Positions 24,483-34,873 are shown, counted from the first letter of the stretch. The stretch is 53,405 nucleotides of DNA from Flavobacterium undicola (GCF_009909155.2 NZ_JAAAPM020000028.1:1-53405), one strand, 5' to 3'. The notes: generated by a model not told the origin, from the letters alone. Made by a program: numbers and translations.

Positions 24483-25277
24483 TTAATCCTCATTAGAAGG
24501 CTTTCCTATTGTTGCTAAAATTCCACCGTCAACGTAAACAATATGGCCGTTTACAAAATCACTCGCCTTTGAACTTAAGAAAATAGCAGCTCCTTGTAAA
24601 TCATTTGGATCTCCCCAACGGCCAGCCGGAGTTCTTCCTATAATAAATTCATTAAATGGGTGTCCATCAACTCTAATTGGTGCTGTTTGACTAGTTGCAA
24701 AATACCCAGGACCTATCCCATTCGTTTGAATATTAAACTTCGCCCATTCGGTAGCCATATTTTTAGTTAACATTTTCAAACCTCCTTTTGCAGCAGCATA
24801 GGCACTAACTGAATCTCTTCCTAATTCGCTCATCATTGAACAAATATTGATGATTTTTCCACCACCACGCTCAATCATTCCTTTGGCAACATTTTTTGAA
24901 ACGATAAATGGACTGATTAAATCTACATTTATTACTGCAGCAAAATCTTTAACTTCCATTTCGATCATAGGTGTTCTTTTGATAATTCCAGCATTGTTGA
25001 TTAAAATATCAATAGATCCAACCTCTGCTTCTATTTTTTTAATACTTGCAATTACAGCAGCTTCATCAGTAACATCAAATAGATATCCATAGGCCTCAAT
25101 TCCTTCCGATTTATATTCAGCAACTGCATTATCCACAGCTTCTTGAGAAGATAAATCATTTACTACAATTTTTGCTCCAGCATGTCCAAGACCTTTAGCC
25201 ATTGCCATTCCTAAACCATGAACACCTCCAGTAACTAAAGCCGTTTTACCCGTTAAATCAAATAAGTTTATTGACAT
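24483..25277 (-). CDS. SDR-family gluconate 5-dehydrogenase / KduD-type oxidoreductase
   Basis: 264 residues of the classical short-chain dehydrogenase fold: NAD(P)-binding TGGVHGLG at 16-23, NNAG at 94-97, catalytic Ser147, Tyr160 and Lys164 (YAAAK), and a C-terminal GGI strand. The nearest groups known to me are gluconate 5-dehydrogenase and 2-deoxy-D-gluconate 3-dehydrogenase (KduD), which reduce keto-sugar acids made from uronic acids. Next to a lyase-containing cluster, reduction of a lyase-derived keto-uronate is the likely role. Its promoter carries the shared regulon site (25412-25437). Confidence 0.8.
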   Translation of the reverse strand: MSINLFDLTGKTALVTGGVHGLGMAMAKGLGHAGAKIVVNDLSSQEAVDNAVAEYKSEGIEAYGYLFDVTDEAAVIASIKKIEAEVGSIDILINNAGIIKRTPMIEMEVKDFAAVINVDLISPFIVSKNVAKGMIERGGGKIINICSMMSELGRDSVSAYAAAKGGLKMLTKNMATEWAKFNIQTNGIGPGYFATSQTAPIRVDGHPFNEFIIGRTPAGRWGDPNDLQGAAIFLSSKASDFVNGHIVYVDGGILATIGKPSNED

Positions 25278-25389
25278 AATTAATTATTTTTAAAGTTTAT
25301 TTTAAATTAGTTATTTTACAAAAATCTACATCATCCTAAAGATCAATCACTTTGTCTCTTTCGAAACTAAAGTAAACCTCTTTTTTTTC

Positions 25390-25437
25390 CAAATGTATAT
25401 TTTATTCAAAAGAATACTGTTACGAACTGTTTGTTAA
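25390..25437 (-). promoter_or_regulatory. Regulon promoter P1 (SDR)
   Basis: On the minus strand TTAACAAACAGTTCGTAACAGT (site 25437-25416) is followed at the fixed 17-nt distance from the 13-bp core by TACATTTG (25397-25390). It matches the consensus seen at five other promoters in the window. Two of the core's central bases differ (CGT for CAG). Confidence 0.75.
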
Positions 25438-25500
25438 ATTCATCATTCACAGTACAACCAATATTTTCTTTATTAATCCATATTGACACCAAAGTAAATT

Positions 25501-25548
25501 TTAACAAACAGTTCAGAACAGTTTTCACCTAATTATAATATACTTTTG
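25501..25548 (+). promoter_or_regulatory. Regulon promoter P2 (GH42)
   Basis: TTAACAAACAGTTCAGAACA (25501-25520, continuing GTTTTC to 25526) contains the direct repeat AACAGTT-CAG-AACAGTT. The -7 element TACTTTTG is at 25541-25548, 17 nt after the core. The mRNA leader would be about 130 nt. Confidence 0.8.
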
Positions 25549-25685
25549 AAAGCTATACTATAAAAAGAAATCTTTTGCCCCAAATCTTTCTTTTTATTAT
25601 GGATATTATTTATATTTTTTAATTAATTGGAGCTGTAATACTTCTTTATTTCAATCTCTTATAATAAACTACCAACTTGTATTAT

Positions 25686-27815
25686 ATGAAAAATAACTTT
25701 CGTCCTTCCTATTATAATTTTTCTATTAAACATAAAATTGTTTTAAGCATTCTATTATTATTCGGAATCCAACCCTCATTTTCTCAAGAAGCTGAGAAGT
25801 TTTTTAATAAAAAAGACTTAATGTTAGTAGGAAGCTATTATTATCCTGAGCAATGGCCTGAATCCAATTGGGAAAGAGACATAAAAAAAATGGCTGAACT
25901 TGGTTTCGAATTTACCCATTTTGGTGAATTTGCCTGGTCTACAATGGAACCTGAGGAAGGAAAATACAATTTTGAGTGGCTAGACAAAGCTGTAGCTTTA
26001 GCCGAAAAAAATCATCTTAAGGTAATATTATGCACTCCTACACCTACTCCTCCTGTTTGGCTAACAGAGAAACATCCTGATATATTAATGGTCAATGCCG
26101 AAGGACGTACAATACAACATGGAGCAAGACAGCAAGCCTCTTGGTCTAGTGTTCGCTATCGCCAATACGTCGATAAAATAGTAACCTTACTGGCCAAACG
26201 ATACGGAAACAACAATACCATTTGCGGATGGCAAATTGACAACGAACCTTCACATTATGGTGCTTCTTTTGATTACAGTGAAAATGCACAAAAAGCATAT
26301 CGAATTTGGCTTGCTGAAAAATATAAAAGTATAGATAACTTAAATAAAGTTTGGGGAAATACTTTCTGGAGCCAAACCTATAATAATTTTGAGCAAATAC
26401 GCATTCCCAATCCAAAAGAATTAGTACAACAAGCTAATCCACATGCTATTTTAGATTTCAAACGCTTTACTGCAGATCAGGCGGCCGATTTTGTTATCCT
26501 TCAAAAAAATATATTACGCAAATATATCAAACCTTCTCAGTGGGTTACTACCAATTTAATGCCTCAGTATTCAGCAGTTGATCCGCTACGAATGAAAGAA
26601 CTGGATTTCCAAACCTACACCAAATACCTTGCTGAAGGATATGATATGGGACAAGGAGAACAAGGATTTCGTATGGGATCGGCTAACAGTATTGGATTTT
26701 CAAATGATTTTTTCAGACCTATAAATGGTGTTAGTGGCGTAATGGAATTACAACCAGGGCAGGTAAACTGGGGATTATTTAATCCGCAAACCATGCCTGG
26801 AGCAGTTAGAATGTGGATGTACCATGTTATGGCTGGTGGAAATAAATTTGTCTGTAATTACCGTTTTCGCCAACCTCTATCTGGAGGTGAACAATACCAT
26901 TACGGCATCATGAAAACCGACGGTATTAACGTAAGTCGCTCTGGAGATGAATACGTAAAAGTAATCAAAGAATTAAAAGAACTGCGCAAATGGTACAAAC
27001 CAGAAGCAATACCTGATATTCTCAATAAAAGAAAAACGGCTATTCTATACAATCCTGATAACCGCTGGGAAATGGAATACCAACCTCAAACCAACCAATG
27101 GGATTATGTAGAGCATGTAAATCGTTACTACAAAGCTTTAAAATCTATGGGAGCTCCTGTGGATGTCATTGACGAAAGCCACGATTTTTCCAAATATCCT
27201 TTTCTTATAGCTCCTGCATATCAATTATTAGACGAACAATTAGTATCTCGTTGGAAAACCTATGTGGAAAATGGTGGAAACTTAGTATTGAGTTGCCGTA
27301 CTGGACAAAAAGATAGAGAAGCACACTTATGGGAAGCCCTCTTTCAAAAACCGATATTAGAATTGATTGGAGCCAAAGAAATCTATTTTGATTTACTGCC
27401 AACAAAATTAATGGCTAAAGTAAAAATGGATGAAACTTCCTTCGGATGGAATAACTGGGGAGATGTCATAGAACCACAGGATGTTTCAACCGTTTGGGCG
27501 AGCTATGATGACCAGTTTTACAAAGGCAAAGCTGCTGTTTTACACCGAAAATTAGGCAGAGGTACTGTTACCTATATAGGTCCCGATACTGATGACGGAC
27601 AACTGGAAAAAGAAGTACTGCGAAAAATATTCAACAAAGCCAACGTCCCAACATTAGCGCTACCTGAAGGAGTACTGGTAGAATACAGTAACGGTTTCTG
27701 GTATGGTTTTAATTATTCTTCCTATGATCAAGAAATACCAGTACCAACTAATGCAAAAATACTAATTGGCCAAAAATTACTTAAACCTGCTGAAGTAGTC
27801 ATTTGGAAAGAATAA
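25686..27815 (+). CDS. GH42 family beta-galactosidase
   Basis: About 709 residues from the ATG at 25686; a TTG three codons upstream is less likely. An N-terminal signal segment (VLSILLLFGIQPSFSQ) precedes the GH42 (beta/alpha)8 domain, which opens with GSYYYPEQWP and has FGEFAWSTMEPEEG. The acid/base Glu187 is in IDNEPSHYG; Glu354 in MELQPGQVNW is the likely nucleophile. A trimerisation-type domain follows (about 440-600) and a small beta domain ends it. GH42 enzymes remove terminal beta-galactose or alpha-arabinopyranose residues. The export signal suggests the enzyme works in the periplasm on oligosaccharides. Confidence 0.85.
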   Translation: MKNNFRPSYYNFSIKHKIVLSILLLFGIQPSFSQEAEKFFNKKDLMLVGSYYYPEQWPESNWERDIKKMAELGFEFTHFGEFAWSTMEPEEGKYNFEWLDKAVALAEKNHLKVILCTPTPTPPVWLTEKHPDILMVNAEGRTIQHGARQQASWSSVRYRQYVDKIVTLLAKRYGNNNTICGWQIDNEPSHYGASFDYSENAQKAYRIWLAEKYKSIDNLNKVWGNTFWSQTYNNFEQIRIPNPKELVQQANPHAILDFKRFTADQAADFVILQKNILRKYIKPSQWVTTNLMPQYSAVDPLRMKELDFQTYTKYLAEGYDMGQGEQGFRMGSANSIGFSNDFFRPINGVSGVMELQPGQVNWGLFNPQTMPGAVRMWMYHVMAGGNKFVCNYRFRQPLSGGEQYHYGIMKTDGINVSRSGDEYVKVIKELKELRKWYKPEAIPDILNKRKTAILYNPDNRWEMEYQPQTNQWDYVEHVNRYYKALKSMGAPVDVIDESHDFSKYPFLIAPAYQLLDEQLVSRWKTYVENGGNLVLSCRTGQKDREAHLWEALFQKPILELIGAKEIYFDLLPTKLMAKVKMDETSFGWNNWGDVIEPQDVSTVWASYDDQFYKGKAAVLHRKLGRGTVTYIGPDTDDGQLEKEVLRKIFNKANVPTLALPEGVLVEYSNGFWYGFNYSSYDQEIPVPTNAKILIGQKLLKPAEVVIWKE

Positions 27816-27889
27816 ACGTAAAACTTATTTCTTAATAAAACATTGTTACATTTATAATTACAAAACATTTTACAACAAGTTTACACCTA

Positions 27890-27936
27890 TTAACAAACAG
27901 TACAGAACGGTTTTCTTTGTAATAAACTCTATTTTG
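27890..27936 (+). promoter_or_regulatory. Regulon promoter P3 (GH28/lyase operon)
   Basis: TTAACAAACAGTACAGAACG (27890-27909, continuing GTTTTC to 27915) carries the site, followed after 17 nt by TATTTTG (27930-27936), one T shorter than consensus. It serves the four-gene operon starting at 27979. Confidence 0.75.
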
Positions 27937-27978
27937 AAAAACTATTAAACTTAAAAATACATTGGGCTAAGTCTAATA

Positions 27979-29406
27979 ATGAATACCAAAACATTAAAAA
28001 CTAATATGAAGTACTTCTTTATAACACTATTCTATTTAACATCTCCTACTCTATTCTCTCAAAGTTTAATTACTTACGAGGCACCGACTGGCGTAAAATA
28101 TACAGCACACAACGATGATTTTACTGTAAAGGTTCGAAAACCTGGCGGCGAGTGGATGGATTTGTTTGAATATAATGTTCAGGTAGATTTAGACAATGTG
28201 CAAAATGCGTCGATGGTTTCCTTCGACTTTTCTGGAAAAGTAGAAGTTTCAGTGCGAAAAAATAATGGAAATATAAATAAGGCTCAAATCAGACCATTAT
28301 CCTATAAAATTTCTCCTGAAATCAATGGAAATGTAATCACCTTTACACTAGATCAAGCTCGTAAAATATCTTTAGAAATAGATGGTGATAAATTACATAA
28401 TTTACATCTTTTTGCCAATCCAATCCTAAAAGAGAAACCAGATCCAAAAGATCCCAATGTAATTTATTTTGGACCAGGTGTGCATCAACCTAAAGATTTA
28501 CCGGGTGATGTTTTTCATATTCCTTCGGGTAAAACAGTTTACATCGATGGCGGTGCGGTAATCAAAGCAAAATTCATGATAGATCATGCTCAAGATGTAA
28601 AAATCATTGGACATGGTATTGTCTTTCAACCTGAAAGAGGTGTTGAAATCCGTCATTCTAAAAACATAACCATTGACGGTCCTATTTTCATTAACCCAAG
28701 TCATTATACTATTTATGGAGGAGAATCAACAGGACTTACCTTTCAAAATATAAAATCATTCAGTTGTAAAGGTTGGAGCGATGGTATCGATTTGATGGCC
28801 TGTTCTGATGTTCTTATAGATGATGTTTTCATGCGTAATTCTGATGATTGTATTGCCATTTACGGTCATCGATGGAATTTTTATGGCAATGCACGAAATT
28901 ACCAAATTAAAAATTCCTCCTTATGGGCAGATATTGCACATCCTACTAACATCGGTTTACATGGAAACGCTGAAGCTGGAGGAGATCTTATAGAAAACAT
29001 CAGTTTCAGTAATATAGATATTTTAGAACAGGATGAAGACGATTCTAATTATCAAGGGTGTCTTGCCATTAGTGCCAGCGATAACAACTTAGTTCGCAAC
29101 ATTACTTATGAGAATATCCGAATAGAAGATATTCAAGAAGGCCAACTCTTCAATTTCAGAGTCTATTTTAATGAAAAATATAGTGGAGCTCCTGGACGTG
29201 GTATTGAAAATATTTCCTTGAAAAACATACAATACAATGGTAATTCTGCAAATCCATCATTAATCTATGGTTATGATAAAGACCGTATTTTGAAAAATAT
29301 TACAATTGAAAATCTAAAGGTTAATGGAAAAACCATGCTCAACACAAAAGATGCTGAAATTAAGATTGGGGATTTTACTAAAAATATCCTATTCACTAAA
29401 AAGTAA
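27979..29406 (+). CDS. GH28-like right-handed beta-helix glycosidase (paralogue 1)
   Basis: 475 residues, secreted (signal ending LFSQSLITYE; a start at codon 10, 28006, is also possible). An N-terminal beta-sandwich of about 150 residues (NDDFTVKVRKPGGEW, then LEIDGDKLHNLHLF) is followed by a beta-helix with the GH28-like acidic motifs: SDGID at 267-271 and NSDDCIAIYGHR around 287-298 (Asp289, Asp290). GH28 enzymes hydrolyse polygalacturonans; the sandwich-plus-helix layout also resembles GH49. Substrate unknown. A paralogue closes the operon. Confidence 0.7.
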   Translation: MNTKTLKTNMKYFFITLFYLTSPTLFSQSLITYEAPTGVKYTAHNDDFTVKVRKPGGEWMDLFEYNVQVDLDNVQNASMVSFDFSGKVEVSVRKNNGNINKAQIRPLSYKISPEINGNVITFTLDQARKISLEIDGDKLHNLHLFANPILKEKPDPKDPNVIYFGPGVHQPKDLPGDVFHIPSGKTVYIDGGAVIKAKFMIDHAQDVKIIGHGIVFQPERGVEIRHSKNITIDGPIFINPSHYTIYGGESTGLTFQNIKSFSCKGWSDGIDLMACSDVLIDDVFMRNSDDCIAIYGHRWNFYGNARNYQIKNSSLWADIAHPTNIGLHGNAEAGGDLIENISFSNIDILEQDEDDSNYQGCLAISASDNNLVRNITYENIRIEDIQEGQLFNFRVYFNEKYSGAPGRGIENISLKNIQYNGNSANPSLIYGYDKDRILKNITIENLKVNGKTMLNTKDAEIKIGDFTKNILFTKK

Positions 29407-29451
29407 ATTCTAAAAACAGTCATTAGAAAAGTAGTATATCCCGAATTTAAA

Positions 29452-31086
29452 ATGAAAATGAAGATGAAAATAAATTTAAATACAAAATCTCTTTTTACTT
29501 TTCTATCAGTATTCCTATTGAGTTGCTATGCTAATGCTCAATACCAATGGTCAGTTCCTGTAACCTCAATTATTTCGAGCGAAACCAAAGAGTATCCCAA
29601 AGCTTTTTTATGGATTCCTGAAAATTGTAATCAGGTTCGGGCTGTTGTTTTGGGTCAGCACAATATGACTGAGGAAACCATTTTTGACCATCCTAAATTC
29701 AGAAAAGAAATGGCAAAATTAGGCATAGCCATCGTATGGATTAGTCCTGGCTTTGATATGAAATTTGACTTTAATAATGGAGCTAACAAAGTGTTTGAAA
29801 CTATAATGAATGATTTGGCATCGGTTTCAGGCTATACCGAACTTCAATTTGCTCCAATTATTCCCATCGGACATTCAGCATATGCTACTTATCCTTGGAA
29901 TTTTGCAGCTGCTAATCCCGCACGAACTTTAGCTATTATTTCAATACATGGTGATGCTCCCCAAACAAAGCTGACAGGATACGGAGGAAAAAATATCGAT
30001 TGGAGTACTAAAAATATTGATGGTATTCCCGGTTTAATGGTCGAAGGAGAATACGAATGGTGGGAAGCACGCGTACAACCCGCTCTTGATTTCAAACAAC
30101 GTTTCCCTAATGCTGCCATTTCCTTTTTGTGCGATGCCGGACATGGTCACTTTGATATTTCTGATGAACTAATTGAGTATCTTAATTTGTTCATTAAAAA
30201 AGCCGTGCAATATCGACTTCCTTTAAAAACACTATTAGACAAATCAGTAACATTAACCCCTATTAATCCTAAAAAAGGTTGGTTAAAAGAACGATGGAAA
30301 AAGGATGTAAAACCAACCTATTCCGCATTATCTTATAATCAATATCAAGGTGATAAAAAAGAGGCTTTTTGGTATTTCGATAAAGAAATAGCAAAAGCTA
30401 CCGAAAAATTTTATGCGAATGCTCGAGGCAAAAAAGAACACTATTTAGGATTTACTCAAAATGGAAAATTACTTCCTTTCAATCCAAGATCACATGCTCG
30501 TATTGTTGGTTCATTTACTCCAGAATCGGACGGACTCAGCTTTCATTTAAAATCGGTTTTCACAGATACCTTAAGAACAAAAATCACAAATAATCACGCC
30601 AAAGGAAAACCGACAATTACCCGGATTTGTGGACCAGTTGAAAAAGTCAACGATACTACTTTTACCGTTCGTTTTTACAGAATGGGACTTAATAACGAAA
30701 AAAGAACGGGAGATATTTGGCTTATGGCCAGCCATCCTGGAGACAAAAACTATAAAAGTACCGTTCAACAATTCAATATGCGTATCCCTTTACAAAATAC
30801 GGAAGGTATGCAACAAAAAATCACATTTGAAACTTTAGCAAATCAAAAAAAGGGAGTAAATGAAATTCCTCTTAAAGCCCATTCAAATAGTGGATTACCC
30901 GTATATTTTTATATTCAAGAAGGCCCAGCTGAAATAAAAAATGGTAAATTAGTATTTACAAAAATTCCTCAAAGAGCTAAATTACCTTTGAAAATTACTG
31001 TAGTTGCCTGGCAATATGGTCGATCAATTGAGCCTAAAATACAATCAGCTGAACCCGTTGTTCAAAGTTTCTATCTGTCCAAATAA
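29452..31086 (+). CDS. Secreted alpha/beta-hydrolase, probable carbohydrate esterase
   Basis: 544 residues; alternative ATGs follow at 29458 and 29464. The signal has LLSCYANAQ, so either a lipobox (LLSC) or a signal peptidase I site (ANA-Q). The alpha/beta-hydrolase domain has nucleophile elbow GHSA (Ser142) and a later AGHGHFD (catalytic His about 231-233). The C-terminal half (about 270-540) is a beta-rich domain of unknown function. Its place between a GH28-like enzyme and a lyase suggests de-esterification of a decorated uronate polymer. Confidence 0.65.
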   Translation: MKMKMKINLNTKSLFTFLSVFLLSCYANAQYQWSVPVTSIISSETKEYPKAFLWIPENCNQVRAVVLGQHNMTEETIFDHPKFRKEMAKLGIAIVWISPGFDMKFDFNNGANKVFETIMNDLASVSGYTELQFAPIIPIGHSAYATYPWNFAAANPARTLAIISIHGDAPQTKLTGYGGKNIDWSTKNIDGIPGLMVEGEYEWWEARVQPALDFKQRFPNAAISFLCDAGHGHFDISDELIEYLNLFIKKAVQYRLPLKTLLDKSVTLTPINPKKGWLKERWKKDVKPTYSALSYNQYQGDKKEAFWYFDKEIAKATEKFYANARGKKEHYLGFTQNGKLLPFNPRSHARIVGSFTPESDGLSFHLKSVFTDTLRTKITNNHAKGKPTITRICGPVEKVNDTTFTVRFYRMGLNNEKRTGDIWLMASHPGDKNYKSTVQQFNMRIPLQNTEGMQQKITFETLANQKKGVNEIPLKAHSNSGLPVYFYIQEGPAEIKNGKLVFTKIPQRAKLPLKITVVAWQYGRSIEPKIQSAEPVVQSFYLSK

Positions 31087-31110
31087 TTATTCTAAATGCA
31101 AAATACAAAC

Positions 31111-33405
31111 ATGAAAAAAATACTATCTCTATTCATTATATGTTTCTTTTATAATAGTATAGCTGCGCAACAACACAACTATTTATTACATACGGATGCC
31201 AATATTTCCCGATTGAAGGAACAGATAAAAAAGAATCCAGAAGTACAAAAAGCTTGGGGAAATCAATTGCAAAAAGCGAAAGACTTATTGAAAAAAGAGC
31301 AATCTGGAACTCCCGATTTACAAGAATTAGGATTAGCTTATCGAATGACGAATGACAAACGTTTTGCTGAAAGAATTAAAAAAACATTACTAAATGCCAT
31401 AGAGCAAAAAAGTTGGGAAGGTAAAGAATTACTCCAACGTACTCCTGCTTGGAAAGGTGGTTTAGGAACAGCTCACAACAGTTTTTACATGGCTATTGGT
31501 TTTGACTGTGCCTACAATTATTTAAGTCCATCTGAAAGAAAGCAAATTGCCGAAGGCATTGTCAAATTAGGTATCAAACCAGCTATGGACGACTGGCTTA
31601 ATCCAGAGAGCAACATTCATACCTTTGATACAATGGGGCACAATTGGTGGAGTGCCTGTGTGGATATGGCAGGATTTGCGTCATTGGCTATAATAGATGA
31701 AATACCAGAAGCAAAAAAATGGGCAAACGAAATTTCCGCAACTGCAACCGAATGGATTAATTACTCTGGAAATGTGTTAGAAAACAAACCCATGACTTTT
31801 GGTCGTGATGGTGGTTTTTATGAAAGTATCAACTACGCTAATTTTGGTTTTTCCCAATATTTACTTTTCCGTTATGCTTTTCAAAATGTTTTACCCGAAG
31901 TGAAACAACCAGAAATATCGATTTTGGAAAAAATGGCCGATTTTTTCATTCATACCACTTATTATACTAACGAAGGTCCTTTATCTGTAAATTTTGGAGA
32001 TGGTAGTACAAAACGAAACGGAAATGCTTGTGTTCTATTACTTTGGAATTTAGGACTTCAAAACAATAAATATGCTTGGTATTTACAAAAAACCATGAAA
32101 GGTTCTGACAAAGAAGGAATGGAACTTGACAGCCCACAAGGTTTACTTTTAAATCCTGATTTAACTAATTATACAGACATCAAATCTCCAGACTTAACAG
32201 AATCAAAACTTTTTTCCGATCTGGGTTGGGCTACTTTGCGTAATTCATGGAAAGACAATGCCTCTATGTTAGGGATCAAAAGTGGTTTTACCTGGAACCA
32301 TGCCCATGCCGATGCTGGTTCGTTTATCTTATTTCATAAAGGAAAATATTTAATCATCGACTCTGGAAATTCGTCCTACGGAAGACCAGAATACACTGAA
32401 TATTATTGCCAAAGTGAAGCGCACAATGTCGCACTTTTCAATGGAAAAGCACAAAGCAAAAAAGATCCTTATTTTGGAGTAAAAAATGAAGGACAGCTTT
32501 ATAATTTGCTTGAAACGGACAAAATGAAATACATTTTTTCTGATGCTACTGGGCCAACTTCACAATGGTTTTCACGTAACTTCCGTCATTTTTTATGGGT
32601 GGGTGATGTCATTCTTGTATTAGACGATTTAGAATCTTACACTCCTGGAAAATTTGAGTGGTTATTGCATTACAACGGAATTTCAAAACGCAACGGATTG
32701 GATTTATCTATCAAACAAGACAATGCCGAAGTTCTGGTTCGTCCGCTGTATCCGGAAACATTTCCTGATGGAGGCTTACCTCATGATTTCCCTGAAAAAA
32801 TGCGCCTAGAAGAAAAAACAGGATTAAAAGATCACGAACCGGATGTCAAACAATCGTATTGGTCTATCAGTCATTTTGAAGAAACCAATCGTACCAAATT
32901 TATTTCGGCAATTACTTTAAAAAATGACGACAATAAAGACAAATTGCCTGTAATTGAAAAATTTGAAGGAAAAGATTTTCTAGGTGTTCGTATTACACAA
33001 AATGGCGAAACAACCGAAATTTATCTTAACCTCTTAGCTGACGGCCGAATCAAACATCGCAACAGTCTTAACGTCATGAACAGTTGGGATACGGATGCGT
33101 ATTTAATGGCTTTGACCTTTCCTGAAGGTGCTGATAGCAGTAATCCAAAAAACATAAAACGTCTTTTCCTATCAGATGGCAGTTATTTGCGTAAAGAAGG
33201 GAAACCATTAATTCATGCGCTTTCTAAGTTCTCTACCATAGTTGATTTTGATGCCAAAACACCTAGTCTTCAATTTCAAGGCCAGGATGGAGCAACAATT
33301 TCATTAGCTTCTAAAAATATAAATGCTGTAATAGTTAATGGTAAAAAACTAGATGTTAATTACAATTCGGAAACCAAACTTTCAAAATTTGTAATAAAAA
33401 AATAA
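31111..33405 (+). CDS. Heparinase II/III-type polysaccharide lyase
   Basis: 764 residues from ATG 31111 (MKKILSLF), with an alternative start at 31096. A signal peptide (IAAQQH) precedes an alginate-lyase-like helical toroid (about 20-330) holding GHNWWSACVD (Asn178 after His177), and then a beta-sandwich heparinase II/III domain with NHAHADAGSF (from about 396) and YCQSEAHNVALF. These His/Asn/Tyr sets are those of PL12/PL15/PL17/PL21-like lyases, which beta-eliminate uronate linkages. The family number cannot be set by eye. Confidence 0.8.
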   Translation: MKKILSLFIICFFYNSIAAQQHNYLLHTDANISRLKEQIKKNPEVQKAWGNQLQKAKDLLKKEQSGTPDLQELGLAYRMTNDKRFAERIKKTLLNAIEQKSWEGKELLQRTPAWKGGLGTAHNSFYMAIGFDCAYNYLSPSERKQIAEGIVKLGIKPAMDDWLNPESNIHTFDTMGHNWWSACVDMAGFASLAIIDEIPEAKKWANEISATATEWINYSGNVLENKPMTFGRDGGFYESINYANFGFSQYLLFRYAFQNVLPEVKQPEISILEKMADFFIHTTYYTNEGPLSVNFGDGSTKRNGNACVLLLWNLGLQNNKYAWYLQKTMKGSDKEGMELDSPQGLLLNPDLTNYTDIKSPDLTESKLFSDLGWATLRNSWKDNASMLGIKSGFTWNHAHADAGSFILFHKGKYLIIDSGNSSYGRPEYTEYYCQSEAHNVALFNGKAQSKKDPYFGVKNEGQLYNLLETDKMKYIFSDATGPTSQWFSRNFRHFLWVGDVILVLDDLESYTPGKFEWLLHYNGISKRNGLDLSIKQDNAEVLVRPLYPETFPDGGLPHDFPEKMRLEEKTGLKDHEPDVKQSYWSISHFEETNRTKFISAITLKNDDNKDKLPVIEKFEGKDFLGVRITQNGETTEIYLNLLADGRIKHRNSLNVMNSWDTDAYLMALTFPEGADSSNPKNIKRLFLSDGSYLRKEGKPLIHALSKFSTIVDFDAKTPSLQFQGQDGATISLASKNINAVIVNGKKLDVNYNSETKLSKFVIKK

Positions 33406-33439
33406 TTTATCAATAAGCCTACTTTACACTATTCTATTT

Positions 33440-34873
33440 ATGAAAAAAATAATCTTTTTCTTTTTTTTAATTACTATCAATTTTAGTTTAAACGCCCAAA
33501 AACTCATTACTTTTCCAGTATCGGATAGTATTCCCCATAATAATGATTTTACTGTAAAAGTGAGAATTGCCGGAGGACAATGGCAGGATTTATACGAATA
33601 CGAAGCCTTAGTCGATATGCACAATGTGACCAAAAGTTCTATGATATATTTCGATTTTAAAGGAACGGTGGAGTTTTCCATAACTTACAATCGAGGAACG
33701 GTTCATTCCGCTCGAATTCGTCCTTTGTCGTATGGTTTTGAACCTTCTATAGAAGGGAATACACTTTATTTTTCACTTTCAAAACCTTGTAATCTTTCTG
33801 TTGAAGTCAATGGAGATATTTTCCATAATTTGCAAATTTTTACCAATACTCCTGAAACTTATAAACCAAATCCAAAAGATAAATCGGTAATTTATTTTGC
33901 TCCGGGATTTCATAAAATTAAAGACAATGTATTGCATGTTCCAAGTGGCAAAACAGTTTATCTCGCAGGCGGAGCAGTCTTAAATACTTCTATCAGTTGT
34001 GACAGTGTTAAAAATGTACGCATTTGTGGTCGTGGAATTGTTTATAAATCCGATGATGGTGTGGGTGTTAATTTTTCAGACCAAGTTCAAATTGAAGATC
34101 TAGTTTTTCTAAATCCAGATCATTATACCGTATCCAGCGGTCAATCTACGAATCTAACAATCAAAAATATTCGCTCTTTCAGTTCCAAAGGTTGGGGCGA
34201 TGGAATTGATTTATTTTCCAATACCAACGTCTTAATTGATGGTGTTTTTATGCGTAATTCTGATGATTGTATTGCTATTTATGGACATCGTTGGAAGTTT
34301 TTCGGAGACTGTAAAAACGTAACCGTTCAAAATGCTACGCTTTGGGCCGATGTAGCCCACCCTATTCTAATTGGAACCCATGGAAATCCGGAGCCGGGTC
34401 AATCCGAAGTAATCGAAAATATAAAATTCAACAATATCGATATTTTGAATCATGATGAACCTCAAATCAATTACCAAGGTTGTATGTCTATTAATGTATC
34501 GGATGAAAATTTAGCCCGAAACATCTATTTTGAAAATATCCGTGTGGAAGATTTTGAACAAGGACAATTGATCAACTTACGTGTTACTTACAATAAAAAA
34601 TATGCTAAAGCTCCCGGTCGTGGAATTGAAAACTTGTTTTTTAAAAATGTGAGCTATAACGGTAAAAATGCCAATCTTTCAATTATTGAAGGCTATTCCC
34701 CGGAGCGCGGTATTAAAAACATTGTATTCGAAGGTTTGAAAATCAACGGAACTGAAATCTCAGACAAAGTCATCAATAAAAAACATATGCAACTCTCTGA
34801 TTTTGCCCGATTCTACGAAGGTTTGTATGTAGAGGGACTTGTTTACAAATCACTAAACGAAGGTGTGAAATAA
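33440..34873 (+). CDS. GH28-like beta-helix glycosidase (paralogue 2)
   Basis: 477 residues, signal ending NAQKLITF. Same layout as the first gene of the operon: beta-sandwich (NNDFTVKVRIAGGQW, LSVEVNGDIFHNLQIF), then a beta-helix with GDGID and NSDDCIAIYGHR (about 273-284). The two are clearly related and differ mostly in the outer loops, so they may attack different positions of one substrate. Last gene before the terminator at 34918-34950. Confidence 0.7.
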   Translation: MKKIIFFFFLITINFSLNAQKLITFPVSDSIPHNNDFTVKVRIAGGQWQDLYEYEALVDMHNVTKSSMIYFDFKGTVEFSITYNRGTVHSARIRPLSYGFEPSIEGNTLYFSLSKPCNLSVEVNGDIFHNLQIFTNTPETYKPNPKDKSVIYFAPGFHKIKDNVLHVPSGKTVYLAGGAVLNTSISCDSVKNVRICGRGIVYKSDDGVGVNFSDQVQIEDLVFLNPDHYTVSSGQSTNLTIKNIRSFSSKGWGDGIDLFSNTNVLIDGVFMRNSDDCIAIYGHRWKFFGDCKNVTVQNATLWADVAHPILIGTHGNPEPGQSEVIENIKFNNIDILNHDEPQINYQGCMSINVSDENLARNIYFENIRVEDFEQGQLINLRVTYNKKYAKAPGRGIENLFFKNVSYNGKNANLSIIEGYSPERGIKNIVFEGLKINGTEISDKVINKKHMQLSDFARFYEGLYVEGLVYKSLNEGVK

